The notes under the pieces: generated by a model
The model's database searches: none
Seen by the model: only the letters and a program-made list of their open reading frames with translations
Told to the model about the DNA's origin: nothing
Shown here: positions 16,410 through 23,218 of the stretch, one piece after another
Layout: every line of letters starts with the position of its first letter
Position numbering within the stretch: position 1 is the first letter of the stretch
Made by a program: the position numbers and the translations under genes
Origin: an uncultured Proteiniphilum sp.
GTDB taxonomy: Bacteria > Bacteroidota > Bacteroidia > Bacteroidales > Dysgonomonadaceae
Assembly (NCBI RefSeq): GCF_937873925.1
Contig: NZ_CALNAT010000137.1
Location: forward strand, 1-23,218
DNA length: 23,218 bases
Reading direction: 5' to 3'

Positions 16410-17234
16410 TTATTGCTCCATCGAGTAAACCACGTCTTTTACATACTGCGCCCATTCGAACGGTGTTCTGGATCTGTCGAACATTTGCCGGGGAATGGGT
16501 TTGCCAAAAGTGATGGTGAATGACCGACCGCTGTTTTTAAACATTTCATCCGGCAGCCGGATCAGTTCGATATTGAATTTTATGCCGGATGCCTTGCGGA
16601 GATTGGCAAAGTTATAAAAGAAATTGGAATTCCTTCCGGCAAAATGAACCGGAATAATATCCCTTTCATATTCAACTGCTTTAATGATAAAGCTTTTCAT
16701 CCATTCCGGATCCCTGATCTCACCCTTTTGTTTTCTGGAGCATAATCCGGCGGGGAATGTGATGATCTGGTTGTCGGACGCATAAGCTTCATTGATCGCC
16801 CGGGTTGATCCTTTGGCCTGGGATCCGTACTTGTTGATGGGGACAAAGATAGGTTTCAGCGGATCAATATAATAGAGTACATCGTTCACAAGATATTGAA
16901 TCTTTCCGTTGTACTTTTCTCCGAGGAATGCCGAAAGACAAATACCGTCGAGGCCCCCCAGCGGATGATTGGACGCAAAAACAAATCTTCCTTCACCCGG
17001 TATATTCTCTTCTCCCCTGATGTGAAGAGTGAGGTTGAATTCCTTATCCACGAGCGCACGCATAAAGGCCACCCCTTCCAGTCCCTGATTCCGCTCCAGA
17101 ATACCATTGATGTCATCCTGATGGACAGTCCGTTTGAGGTAGTTGATCAGAAATTTCGGAATTTTATTATAATATTTGGGTGATTTATCTCTTAAAATGC
17201 GGTCAATATCAACCCGAAATCTATTGTGACTCAT
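16410..17234 (-). CDS. glsA: PlsC-like O-acyltransferase of glycine lipid synthesis
   Basis: Predicted to add the second acyl chain to the hydroxyl of N-(3-hydroxyacyl)glycine at the cytoplasmic membrane. The active-site block is FVFASNHPLGGLDGICLS, where H90 and D96 are five residues apart rather than the four of the classic HxxxxD motif. The second block is FPAGLCSRK (160-168), where the usual FPEG glutamate is Ala. IIPVHFAG (about 200) is the third block. These variants fit the OlsA/GlsA-like branch rather than a glycerol-phosphate acyltransferase. I chose the ATG at 17232-17234 (274 aa) because AGAAGGAGGAGA lies about 8 bases before it. An upstream TTG at 17265-17267 would add 11 residues, but it falls inside the candidate -7 element. 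The gene is divergent from mraZ and upstream of glsB. Confidence 0.82.
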   Translation of the reverse strand: MSHNRFRVDIDRILRDKSPKYYNKIPKFLINYLKRTVHQDDINGILERNQGLEGVAFMRALVDKEFNLTLHIRGEENIPGEGRFVFASNHPLGGLDGICLSAFLGEKYNGKIQYLVNDVLYYIDPLKPIFVPINKYGSQAKGSTRAINEAYASDNQIITFPAGLCSRKQKGEIRDPEWMKSFIIKAVEYERDIIPVHFAGRNSNFFYNFANLRKASGIKFNIELIRLPDEMFKNSGRSFTITFGKPIPRQMFDRSRTPFEWAQYVKDVVYSMEQ

Positions 17235-17241
17235 TACGTCG

Positions 17242-17253
17242 TCTCTCCTCCTT
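17242..17253 (-). promoter_or_regulatory. Strong Shine-Dalgarno site that decides the glsA start
   Basis: Read on the minus strand, AGAAGGAGGAGA lies 7-8 bases before the ATG at 17232-17234. Purine-rich sites this strong are rare in this window, so it favours the ATG over the longer TTG reading. Confidence 0.6.
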
Positions 17254-17264
17254 CTAATTTGTCG

Positions 17265-17272
17265 CAAATGTA
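17265..17272 (-). promoter_or_regulatory. Candidate -7 promoter element for glsA-glsB
   Basis: The minus strand reads TACATTTG, a full match to TAnnTTTG. It would start transcription about 25 bases before the chosen glsA ATG. A TTG on the minus strand at 17296-17298 is a weak -33 candidate with slightly long spacing. Confidence 0.45.
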
Positions 17273-17430
17273 CAAAAATAGTGGATAAAAGATGGCAATC
17301 AAGGTAAAAATCTTCTTTTCGGGAATAACCGGTGAAAAATTTCCCATGCTTGCTCTGTGTATAATTAATTGATAATTAATTATATATAACAAATATAACA
17401 GCTGTTGATAACTTTTTTGTAGATTTTTGT

Positions 17431-17452
17431 GTGGAAATGTGGGGAAAAGTGG
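17431..17452 (+). promoter_or_regulatory. Three GTGG boxes upstream of mraZ (candidate MraZ binding sites)
   Basis: GTGG occurs at 17431, 17439 and 17449, each separated by A-rich spacers, 35-56 bases before the mraZ ATG. MraZ of other bacteria binds closely spaced TGGG/GTGG repeats in its own promoter, about one helical turn apart. The copy number, spacing (8 and 10 bp) and position fit autoregulation of the dcw cluster. TACTTTTA at 17462-17469 is a near match to the -7 consensus. Confidence 0.5.
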
Positions 17453-17486
17453 ATTATTTTGTACTTTTACCGCGTTATAAGTAGAT

Positions 17487-17930
17487 ATGCTACAGTTTCT
17501 GGGAAATATAGAAGCCAAAGCCGATGCAAAAGGAAGGATCTTTGTACCGGCTATCTTTCGCAAACGCTTGCAGGGCGAAGGCGAAGAATTTCTTGTGCTT
17601 CGTAAAGATATTTTCCAGGAATGTCTTGTGCTTTATCCCGGAAGTGTATGGGAGAAGGAGATCGAGGCGCTTCGCGGGAGATTGAATAAATGGAACAGAG
17701 AGCAGCAGCAGATCTTCCGCCAGTTTGTATTGGATGCCGAAAGGCTTGAGATGGATGCAAACGGACGAGTGCTTATACCTAAACGTTATCTGCAAATGGT
17801 TTCCATTGAATCGGATGTTCGTTTTCTCGGTGTGGATGAAACTATTGAGATCTGGGCGAAAGAGAAACTGGAAAAACCATTGGTTGATCCCGACGAATTT
17901 TCATTGAAATTACAGCAATTAATGGAGTGA
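17487..17930 (+). CDS. mraZ: MraZ, transcriptional regulator of the dcw cluster
   Basis: DNA-binding protein that forms a ring of subunits and regulates the division and cell wall cluster. It carries two SpoVT/AbrB-like halves, each with the family's D-x-x-GR signature: DAKGRIFVP (residues about 13-21) and DANGRVLIP (about 90-98). The 147-aa length is typical. It begins the plus-strand dcw cluster, 4 bases before rsmH, so the two should be translated together. The three GTGG boxes upstream suggest it controls its own promoter. Confidence 0.95.
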   Translation: MLQFLGNIEAKADAKGRIFVPAIFRKRLQGEGEEFLVLRKDIFQECLVLYPGSVWEKEIEALRGRLNKWNREQQQIFRQFVLDAERLEMDANGRVLIPKRYLQMVSIESDVRFLGVDETIEIWAKEKLEKPLVDPDEFSLKLQQLME

Positions 17931-17934
17931 AAAA

Positions 17935-18885
17935 ATGACTTCACAAGGCAGACAGAATGAAGCAATATATCATACGCCGGCGTTGCTTGACGAAAGCGTC
18001 GACGGGCTGAATATCTGTCCCGGGGGGGTGTATGTTGACGTTACTTTTGGCGGCGGGGGGCACTCCCGTGAAATACTGAACAGGTTGGGGGCGGAAGGGC
18101 GTCTCCTCGCTTTCGACCAGGATGAGGATGCTGCCGGAAATATTCTTGCCGATCCCCGCTTTACCTTCGTGCACGGTAATTTCCGCTTCCTGAGAAATTT
18201 TCTCCGGTACCACGGTGTGGAAGCGGTGGATGGTGTTCTGGCCGATCTGGGTGTGTCGTCGCATCATTTTGATGTTTCCGAACGGGGTTTTTCGTTTCGT
18301 TTTCCGGGCGCGTTGGATATGCGTATGAATCGCCATATCCAAAAGAGAGCTGCCGATATTCTCAACGAATATGAGGAGGAGAGGTTGTCTGAGCTTTTTT
18401 TCCGGTACGGCGAGTTGAGGAACGCACGGCAGATAGCTTCGGCCGTAATACGATACCGGCAAACCAGACAAATTGAGGAGACCGGTGACCTGATGGCAAT
18501 CCTGGAACCTTTCGCGCGCAGGGAAAGAGAGAAAAAAATGCTGGCACAGGCCTTTCAGGCGCTTCGCATTGAGGTGAACGGCGAGATGGAAGCATTGAAG
18601 GAAATGCTCTTGCAGGCCTTACGGGTGCTGAAGCCGGGCGGGCGTTTTTGCGTGATCTCATATCATTCGCTGGAAGACCGCCTGGTGAAGAATTTTTTCA
18701 GGACAGGCAATTTTGAGGGGGAGCCGGTCAGGGATTTTTACGGAAACGTGGAGACGCCTTTCACGGTGATCAATCGCAAGGTGATTGTTCCTTCTGAAGA
18801 AGAACAACAGCGAAATCCGCGTTCAAGGAGCGCCAAACTGCGTATTGCGGAGAAAAAGGGTGAATGTGATGATTTACTAATTTGA
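17935..18885 (+). CDS. rsmH: 16S rRNA (cytosine-1402-N4)-methyltransferase RsmH (MraW)
   Basis: Methylates N4 of C1402 in 16S rRNA using S-adenosylmethionine, fine-tuning the ribosomal P site. The N-terminus YHTPALLDESV is the family start. The SAM-binding loop VDVTFGGGGHS is at about residues 34-44, ADLGVSSHHFD near 102-112, and the C-terminal block INRKVIVPSEEE with NPRSRSAKLR closes the protein, all standard RsmH signatures. The 316-aa length is typical. Its last codons (from 18871) and its stop lie inside an 8-bp tandem repeat that runs into the spacer before ftsL. Confidence 0.95.
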   Translation: MTSQGRQNEAIYHTPALLDESVDGLNICPGGVYVDVTFGGGGHSREILNRLGAEGRLLAFDQDEDAAGNILADPRFTFVHGNFRFLRNFLRYHGVEAVDGVLADLGVSSHHFDVSERGFSFRFPGALDMRMNRHIQKRAADILNEYEEERLSELFFRYGELRNARQIASAVIRYRQTRQIEETGDLMAILEPFARREREKKMLAQAFQALRIEVNGEMEALKEMLLQALRVLKPGGRFCVISYHSLEDRLVKNFFRTGNFEGEPVRDFYGNVETPFTVINRKVIVPSEEEQQRNPRSRSAKLRIAEKKGECDDLLI

Positions 18886-18934
18886 GGATTTGTTGATTAA
18901 TCTGCAAATCGGCACATCAATAAATCGGCTATCA
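18871..18934 (+). repeat. Degenerate 8-bp tandem repeat across the rsmH stop codon
   Basis: Eight units of exactly 8 bases run without a break. The first units have an xATTTxxx pattern (for example GATTTGTT), and from 18895 the pattern is xxxxAATC (for example AATAAATC). Between the two halves GATTTG (18887-18892) and CAAATC (18905-18910) can pair around the palindrome GATTAATC. The array supplies the last four sense codons and the stop of rsmH. Confidence 0.6.
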
Positions 18935-18940
18935 ATATAT

Positions 18941-19273
18941 ATGAAATTTAAGTTCGATAACATACGCAAATCGTTTGTCCGTGTTTTTGGGGGGAGTGTC
19001 CTCACTGAGGGCTTCTTCCTCAAAAACATGAGATTTGTTATTGTTATCGTAATGGTCATGTTCCTGTTTATCAGCCACCGTTATAAGGTGCTTCAACGAA
19101 TGGCGGAAATAGAGAAATTGCAACAGGAACTCAGGGATGCAAAATATGAGTCGCTCACCATTTCTTCGCGTCTTACCGAGGCGAGCAGGCAGGGTGAAAT
19201 TGAACGGCGTATTGAAGAGGCCGGTCTGGAGTTGAAAGTGACGAATGAGCCCGTCTATTATATAGATAAATAA
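18941..19273 (+). CDS. ftsL: FtsL-like cell division protein
   Basis: Small bitopic membrane protein of the divisome that links early division proteins to FtsI and FtsW. 110 residues: a short basic cytoplasmic N-terminus, one transmembrane segment (about residues 31-46, FVIVIVMVMFLFI), then a heptad-rich periplasmic coiled coil (about 50-95, VLQRMAEIEKLQQELRDAK). Sequence similarity in this family is low; the call rests on topology, size and position between rsmH and ftsI. The ATG at 18941-18943 is preferred over a TTG at 18890, because the extra 17 residues would be encoded by the tandem repeat. Confidence 0.85.
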   Translation: MKFKFDNIRKSFVRVFGGSVLTEGFFLKNMRFVIVIVMVMFLFISHRYKVLQRMAEIEKLQQELRDAKYESLTISSRLTEASRQGEIERRIEEAGLELKVTNEPVYYIDK

Positions 19274-19292
19274 ACAGATCGTTTCACAGAAA

Positions 19293-21491
19293 ATGAAAAA
19301 ACAGAATCGGAATAACAAACGTGCTATTTTGGGCAGATACGGATTTATTGTCGCCCTGTTAATGCTGTTTGTCGTGATGATCATTTTTTCTGCCGGTAAG
19401 ATCGTGTTTACTTCCGAAGGGAGAAAATGGCGCGAGGTAGGTGAGAAGGAGACCGTCATTAAGGATCGCGTGATCCTGCCCAAAAGGGGTAATATTTATA
19501 CTTACGACGGCAAACTGTTGGCTACCACAGAACCGCTTTACAGTATATATATGGATTTCTGGGCCGAAGGAATGGAGCAAGATACACTTGCCAAATATGT
19601 GGGCGATCTGTCGGTAGCACTGGCTAAGAGATTTCCCGACAGAACCGCACCCCAGTATAAGACTCTGATTATGAACGGGTGGGCGATGCGGGAAAAGGAA
19701 GAACGGCAGATCCGGGAAAATCAGGCAAAAGGACTCGACAAGCGAGTACCGATCCGTTCCCGCTATGTAAAGATATTGCGTAACGATATCTCTTATGTCG
19801 ATTTAAAAGAGATACGCACCTATCCGTTCTGGAACCAGCGATCCAACCGCAGCGGACTGATCGCCGAAGAACGGAATGCCCGTAAAAAACCTTTCGGCAA
19901 TTTGGCCAACCGTACGGTCGGCAGCGTGTACAAGGATATTGACAAGGGCGGCGCCAGCGGTCTAGAGTTAAAATATGACTCATTGCTCAGGGGTGTTTCC
20001 GGCGTGAAATTCCGCCAAAAGATACAGGGCAGATGGATGGATGTAGTGGAGAAACCGGCCGAAGAGGGATGGGATATCGTCACCACTATCGATGCCGCGA
20101 TACAGGATATTACCGAGCGGTCCCTGCGGGAAAAGCTGATAGAGACGGAAGCCGAGTCGGGAACAGCTATTATCATGGAGGTGGCGACCGGTGAGATAAA
20201 GGGGATTGTCAACCTCGACCGTCTGAGTAACGGGGAATATGCCGAAGGAAACCCCAACGCATTCTCCTATATGAACGAACCGGGTTCCACCTTTAAGACG
20301 GTGACCACGATGGTGGCGCTCGATGACGGGGTAGTAACCCCCACCGACTCATTTTATGTGGGGACGGGCCTCTTTCAGTATAATAAAAGGTGGGTCAGGG
20401 ATCATTACTGGCGCAGGGGACAAGACAGGGGATACCTCACGGTGGCCGAAGGGATAGCTGTCTCGTCGAATGTGGTGATGAGTAAGATTGCATTGAAAGG
20501 ATACGAAGACAATCCCACGCGATTTGTGGAGGGAATAGACCGCATCGGCCTGCGGAAGCGGCTCACATGGGATGTGCCCCTCAACGGGATAGAGGGTACC
20601 TCATCCATCCGTTATCCCGATGACAAGGCCAATTACTGGTCCAGAACAACCCTGCCCTGGATGTCGTTCGGGTATGAAACACAGGTGCCGCCCATCTATA
20701 TGCTGATGTTCTATAATGGGATCGCCAACGGTGGAACCATGATAAAACCCTTTATCGCCAAACAGTTCATCGATAAGGGAAAAGTGGCAAAGAACATTGA
20801 AGCGGAGGTAGTGACCCCGAAAATGTGTAAGGAGACCACCCTGGAGCAGATCCATGAGATGCTGTTGAAAGTGGTGGAAGAAGGAACAGCCAAAGTGGTG
20901 GCCTCCGACTATTTCACGATAGCCGGTAAGACCGGTACGGCGCAGATCGCTTCCGGAGGCGCCTATGGCGGGTATTATGTCTCATTCTGCGGCTATTTTC
21001 CTGCCGAGGAACCGATGTATACTATCTTCGTAGGACTGAGAAAACCGAAAGGAGTGCCCTCCGGCGGAGGAATGGCGGGCATGGTTTTTAAAAATATAGC
21101 AGAGCAGACTTATTTGCGGAAGGTATGGCTGGATGTGGGGGCTTGTAGGATAGACTCTGCATTGCATAAACAACCCACGCTGAAAAACGGTAACTGGGAT
21201 CGTAACCGGTCGCTGTTGAGTTCGCTGAATTTTCCGGCGGAAGGTCCGGCAGAAGCAGCCGAGTGGGTGAAGATGAAGTATGACAGTACTGCTTACCGGT
21301 CGGAAGCGCTTGCGCTGAACAGTGCCCTTATTCCCGATGTACGGGGAATGGGCGCCCGTGATGCGATCTATCTGCTGGAAAAATCGGGATTGAGGGTGAA
21401 TCTGATCGGAGCGGGAAAAGTGGTGTCCCAATCGCTTTCGCCCGGCCAGAAATTAGTGAAGGGTACTACCGTCACCATTACAATGAGATAG
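19293..21491 (+). CDS. ftsI: FtsI (PBP3), class B penicillin-binding protein with PASTA domain
   Basis: Septal peptidoglycan transpeptidase. Order of parts: cytoplasmic tail; transmembrane anchor (about 16-36, FIVALLMLFVVMIIF); a PBP-dimer domain starting near RVILPKRGNIYTYDGKLLA (about 59); transpeptidase domain with all three penicillin-binding motifs: S332-TFK335, S391-S-N393 and K546-TG548; and a C-terminal PASTA domain (about 675-732, IPDVRGMGARDAIYLLEKSG). At 732 aa it is longer than E. coli FtsI (588), because of the PASTA tail and a larger N-terminal insert typical of the phylum. It begins 19 bases after ftsL. The spacer to murE is 84 bases and contains an 8-bp repeat array. Confidence 0.95.
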   Translation: MKKQNRNNKRAILGRYGFIVALLMLFVVMIIFSAGKIVFTSEGRKWREVGEKETVIKDRVILPKRGNIYTYDGKLLATTEPLYSIYMDFWAEGMEQDTLAKYVGDLSVALAKRFPDRTAPQYKTLIMNGWAMREKEERQIRENQAKGLDKRVPIRSRYVKILRNDISYVDLKEIRTYPFWNQRSNRSGLIAEERNARKKPFGNLANRTVGSVYKDIDKGGASGLELKYDSLLRGVSGVKFRQKIQGRWMDVVEKPAEEGWDIVTTIDAAIQDITERSLREKLIETEAESGTAIIMEVATGEIKGIVNLDRLSNGEYAEGNPNAFSYMNEPGSTFKTVTTMVALDDGVVTPTDSFYVGTGLFQYNKRWVRDHYWRRGQDRGYLTVAEGIAVSSNVVMSKIALKGYEDNPTRFVEGIDRIGLRKRLTWDVPLNGIEGTSSIRYPDDKANYWSRTTLPWMSFGYETQVPPIYMLMFYNGIANGGTMIKPFIAKQFIDKGKVAKNIEAEVVTPKMCKETTLEQIHEMLLKVVEEGTAKVVASDYFTIAGKTGTAQIASGGAYGGYYVSFCGYFPAEEPMYTIFVGLRKPKGVPSGGGMAGMVFKNIAEQTYLRKVWLDVGACRIDSALHKQPTLKNGNWDRNRSLLSSLNFPAEGPAEAAEWVKMKYDSTAYRSEALALNSALIPDVRGMGARDAIYLLEKSGLRVNLIGAGKVVSQSLSPGQKLVKGTTVTITMR

Positions 21492-21504
21492 TACTAACGG
21501 GACT

Positions 21505-21536
21505 AATGTGTCAATATGCCAATGGGCCAATGAGAT
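21505..21536 (+). repeat. 8-bp tandem repeat between ftsI and murE
   Basis: Four exact 8-base units with consensus AATRKGYC (first unit AATGTGTC, third AATGGGCC, last degenerate). The tail CAATGAGATA (21528-21537) is an exact copy of 21481-21490, the end of the ftsI coding region just before its stop. The array lies 40 bases before the murE start. Confidence 0.6.
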
Positions 21537-21575
21537 AAGGTGCTCCTGGTTCCTGGTTTTAAAAATATAGAGAGT

Positions 21576-23051
21576 ATGAACCTGAGTAAATTAATTGAGG
21601 CTTGTGATCTTGTTGCCCTGCGTGGTAACGGTGAAGCGGAGGTGACATCCATTACCTCCGATTCACGTACGGTAACACCGGGATCTCTCTTTATCGCAGT
21701 AGAGGGCATCTTTACCGACGGACATGCTTACATCGGTAAAGCAATAGAACAGGGAGCGACTGCGGTGGTGTATGATAAACCGATGATCGAGGAATATTTT
21801 TCCCGTGTTACCTATGTACAGGTAAAGCAGAGTACGGTAGCGCTCGCGCAGATAGCCTCTGCATGGTACGGAAACCCCTCTGCATTGTTGAAGCTGGTCG
21901 GCGTTACCGGAACAAACGGGAAGACAACTATCGCCACATTATTATACGATACGTTCCGTCATCTGGGCTATCCTGCCGGATTGTTATCTACAGTAGCCAA
22001 TTATGTGGATGGTGAGCGATATCCCACTACGCATACCACGCTCGATCCGATCACACTCAACGCTTATCTGCGTAAGATGGTGGATGCCGGCTGTGAATAT
22101 GCCTTTATGGAGGTGAGTTCCCATGCCATACACCAGAAGCGTGTGTATGGCCTCCGTTTTGCCGGAGGCGTTTTTACCAATCTCACCCAGGATCATCTTG
22201 ATTACCATAAGAATATGCTGGAATACCGCAATGTGAAGAAAGCTTTTTTTGACGACCTTCCGGCTGATGCATTTGCTTTGACCAATATCGATGACAAGAA
22301 CGGTACGGTGATGGTGCAGAATACCAAGGCTGCCAAATATACCTATTCAGTGAGAGGGATGGCCGATTTCAAAGCCCGCATTTTCGAAAAGCATTTCGAC
22401 GGTACCGATATAGAGATAAACGGAAAAGGTCTTTCCGTGCAGTTCGTAGGCACTTTTAATGTCTATAACCTCGTGGCAGTGTATGGTGCCGGCATTCTTC
22501 TCGGACTCGATGAGGAGGAACTGCTCCGGACCCTCTCTCTGTTAAAACCGGTGGCAGGAAGATTCCAGACATTCCGCTCGCCCCAGGACTATACTGTTAT
22601 CGTCGATTATGCGCACACTCCTGACGCCCTTTCCAATGTGCTGAATGCCATTCACGGAGTGCTTAACAGCAAAGGAAGAATTATCACCGTGGTGGGTTGT
22701 GGCGGTAACCGCGACAGGACCAAACGGCCGATTATGGCGCGTGAGGCGGTGCAGTCAAGTGATAAGGCGGTATTTACGTCTGATAATCCCCGATTTGAGG
22801 AGCCGGGAGAAATCCTTCAGGATATGCTCGACGGGCTTACCGAGGAACAGAAAAGTAACACTCTCACCATCACCGACCGCCGGGAAGCGATCAAGACCGC
22901 CTGTGCGCTGGCAAAGGCGGGAGATGTAATTCTCATTGCCGGCAAAGGCCATGAAGATTATCAGGAAATAAAAGGGGTAAAGCACCACTTCGATGATAAG
23001 GAAGAGGTAGAGAAGATTTTTAGTAAACTAAAAACTAAAAGTGAAAAGTGA
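21576..23051 (+). CDS. murE: UDP-MurNAc-L-Ala-D-Glu--meso-diaminopimelate ligase (MurE)
   Basis: Cytoplasmic Mur ligase that adds the third amino acid to the peptidoglycan precursor, using ATP. Domain 1 begins MNLSKLIEA and has TSDSRTVTPGSLFIA. The ATP loop is GTNGKT (112-117). The central domain has EVSSHAIHQKRVYGLRF and FTNLTQDHLDYHKNM. The C-terminal domain has GRFQ, VDYAHTPDAL and D403-NPR406. DNPR is the signature of enzymes using meso-diaminopimelate rather than lysine. The length is 491 aa with the ATG at 21576; a GTG 36 bases upstream (21540) gives an unlikely N-terminus derived from spacer. The last residues (KLKTKSEK) and the stop are encoded within a 7-bp tandem repeat. Confidence 0.95.
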   Translation: MNLSKLIEACDLVALRGNGEAEVTSITSDSRTVTPGSLFIAVEGIFTDGHAYIGKAIEQGATAVVYDKPMIEEYFSRVTYVQVKQSTVALAQIASAWYGNPSALLKLVGVTGTNGKTTIATLLYDTFRHLGYPAGLLSTVANYVDGERYPTTHTTLDPITLNAYLRKMVDAGCEYAFMEVSSHAIHQKRVYGLRFAGGVFTNLTQDHLDYHKNMLEYRNVKKAFFDDLPADAFALTNIDDKNGTVMVQNTKAAKYTYSVRGMADFKARIFEKHFDGTDIEINGKGLSVQFVGTFNVYNLVAVYGAGILLGLDEEELLRTLSLLKPVAGRFQTFRSPQDYTVIVDYAHTPDALSNVLNAIHGVLNSKGRIITVVGCGGNRDRTKRPIMAREAVQSSDKAVFTSDNPRFEEPGEILQDMLDGLTEEQKSNTLTITDRREAIKTACALAKAGDVILIAGKGHEDYQEIKGVKHHFDDKEEVEKIFSKLKTKSEK

Positions 23052-23054
23052 AAA
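23027..23054 (+). repeat. 7-bp tandem repeat across the murE stop codon
   Basis: Four contiguous 7-base units: two of ACTAAAA followed by two of GTGAAAA. The murE stop TGA (23049-23051) lies within the fourth unit, so the repeat encodes the end of the protein. Confidence 0.6.
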
Positions 23055-23055
23055 T

Positions 23056-23095
23056 TATTCATCGTCACATCAATAAATCAGTAAATCATTAAATT
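23056..23095 (+). repeat. 8-bp tandem repeat between murE and mraY
   Basis: Five 8-base units ending in AATC, CATC or AATT (for example AATAAATC at 23072-23079). The 14-mer CACATCAATAAATC (23066-23079) is shared exactly with the rsmH-ftsL array (18913-18926), so the two arrays belong to one repeat family. Confidence 0.6.
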
Positions 23096-23100
23096 CAAGA

Positions 23101-23218
23101 ATGTTATATTATCTTTTCGCATATTTAGACCAACTTGATTTTCCCGGAGCGGGTATGTTCCAGTTTGTGATGTTCCGTTCCGCCATGGCAGCCATCTTCT
23201 CCCTGTTGATCGGGGTCT
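23101..23218 (+). CDS. mraY: Phospho-MurNAc-pentapeptide transferase MraY, N-terminal part (cut by window edge)
   Basis: Membrane enzyme that joins phospho-MurNAc-pentapeptide to undecaprenyl phosphate to make lipid I. Only 39 codons are visible: MLYYLFAYLDQLDFPGAG, then MFQFVMFRSAMAAIFSLLIG. This is the typical Bacteroidota MraY start: a short amphipathic lead, then the first transmembrane helix with the FRSA segment. It begins 49 bases after murE, the expected next gene in the dcw cluster. The start is set by the family N-terminus. Confidence 0.9.
   Translation, partial: MLYYLFAYLDQLDFPGAGMFQFVMFRSAMAAIFSLLIGV

Noticed and set aside
17235..17267. Extended TTG start for glsA (11 extra residues)
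   Set aside because: The extra residues are RRRR-rich because they translate the Shine-Dalgarno stretch, and the TTG overlaps the candidate -7 box.
17941..18471. 176-codon minus-strand open frame
   Set aside because: Antisense to rsmH, which has complete family motifs; no family match is visible.
18890..18940. Extended TTG start for ftsL (17 extra residues)
   Set aside because: The extension is encoded by the 8-bp tandem repeat and precedes a good ATG with a family-like N-terminus.
18932..19483. 183-codon minus-strand open frame over ftsL and the ftsI start
   Set aside because: The hydrophobic stretches only mirror the AT-rich ftsL and ftsI membrane segments on the other strand; no recognisable product.
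21540..21575. Extended GTG start for murE (12 extra residues)
   Set aside because: MurE proteins start near MNLSKLI; the added residues have no family counterpart.
18871..23095. Repeat arrays considered as CRISPR
   Set aside because: Units are only 7-8 bp, contiguous and without spacers, and no cas genes are present.

Overview
The window comes from a member of the Bacteroidota, most likely order Bacteroidales. Evidence: SusC/SusD outer-membrane transport genes, acidic residues right after lipoprotein cysteines, TAnnTTTG-type -7 promoter elements, few Shine-Dalgarno sites, a PASTA-tailed FtsI, and mraZ-rsmH-ftsL-ftsI-murE-mraY gene order. A family such as Dysgonomonadaceae would fit, but I cannot fix family or genus from sequence alone. 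No rRNA, tRNA, CRISPR array, transposase or prophage gene is visible.

Layout. (1) 1-409, minus: the N-terminal 136 residues of a flavodoxin cut by the window edge, with a candidate promoter and a 13-bp direct repeat upstream. (2) 700-1998, plus: a lipoprotein M23 peptidoglycan endopeptidase of the MepM/Csd3 type. (3) 2090-14945, minus: a starch/alpha-glucan utilisation locus transcribed susC-susD-susE-susF-GH53-GH13 (SusA-like)-GH13 (SusG-like), closed by a hairpin shared with the convergent M23 gene. (4) 14946-15336: control region of that locus, with a perfect match to the LacI-family operator consensus. (5) 15337-17234, minus: glsA-glsB, two acyltransferases of glycine (aminoacyl) lipid synthesis. 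(6) 17487 to the end, plus: the division and cell wall (dcw) cluster mraZ, rsmH, ftsL, ftsI, murE, mraY (cut by the edge).

How the genes work together. SusD, SusE and SusF should capture alpha-glucan at the surface. The SusG-like lipoprotein cuts it, SusC imports oligosaccharides with TonB energy, and the periplasmic SusA-like enzyme trims them. The GH53 gene is the odd member, because this family is known for beta-1,4-galactanase activity. A strong terminator-like hairpin just after susF would make the three enzyme genes a lower-expressed tail of the operon. The gls genes make membrane lipid and lie divergent from the dcw cluster, which makes and remodels peptidoglycan; MurE carries the DNPR signature of meso-diaminopimelate ligases.

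Most worth a second look: the LacI-type operator; the GH53 gene in an alpha-glucan locus; the intra-operon hairpins; and degenerate 7- and 8-bp tandem repeats in three dcw spacers, which in two cases run into the stop codon of the upstream gene. I saw no clearly new multi-gene system; the rest is recognisable biology.
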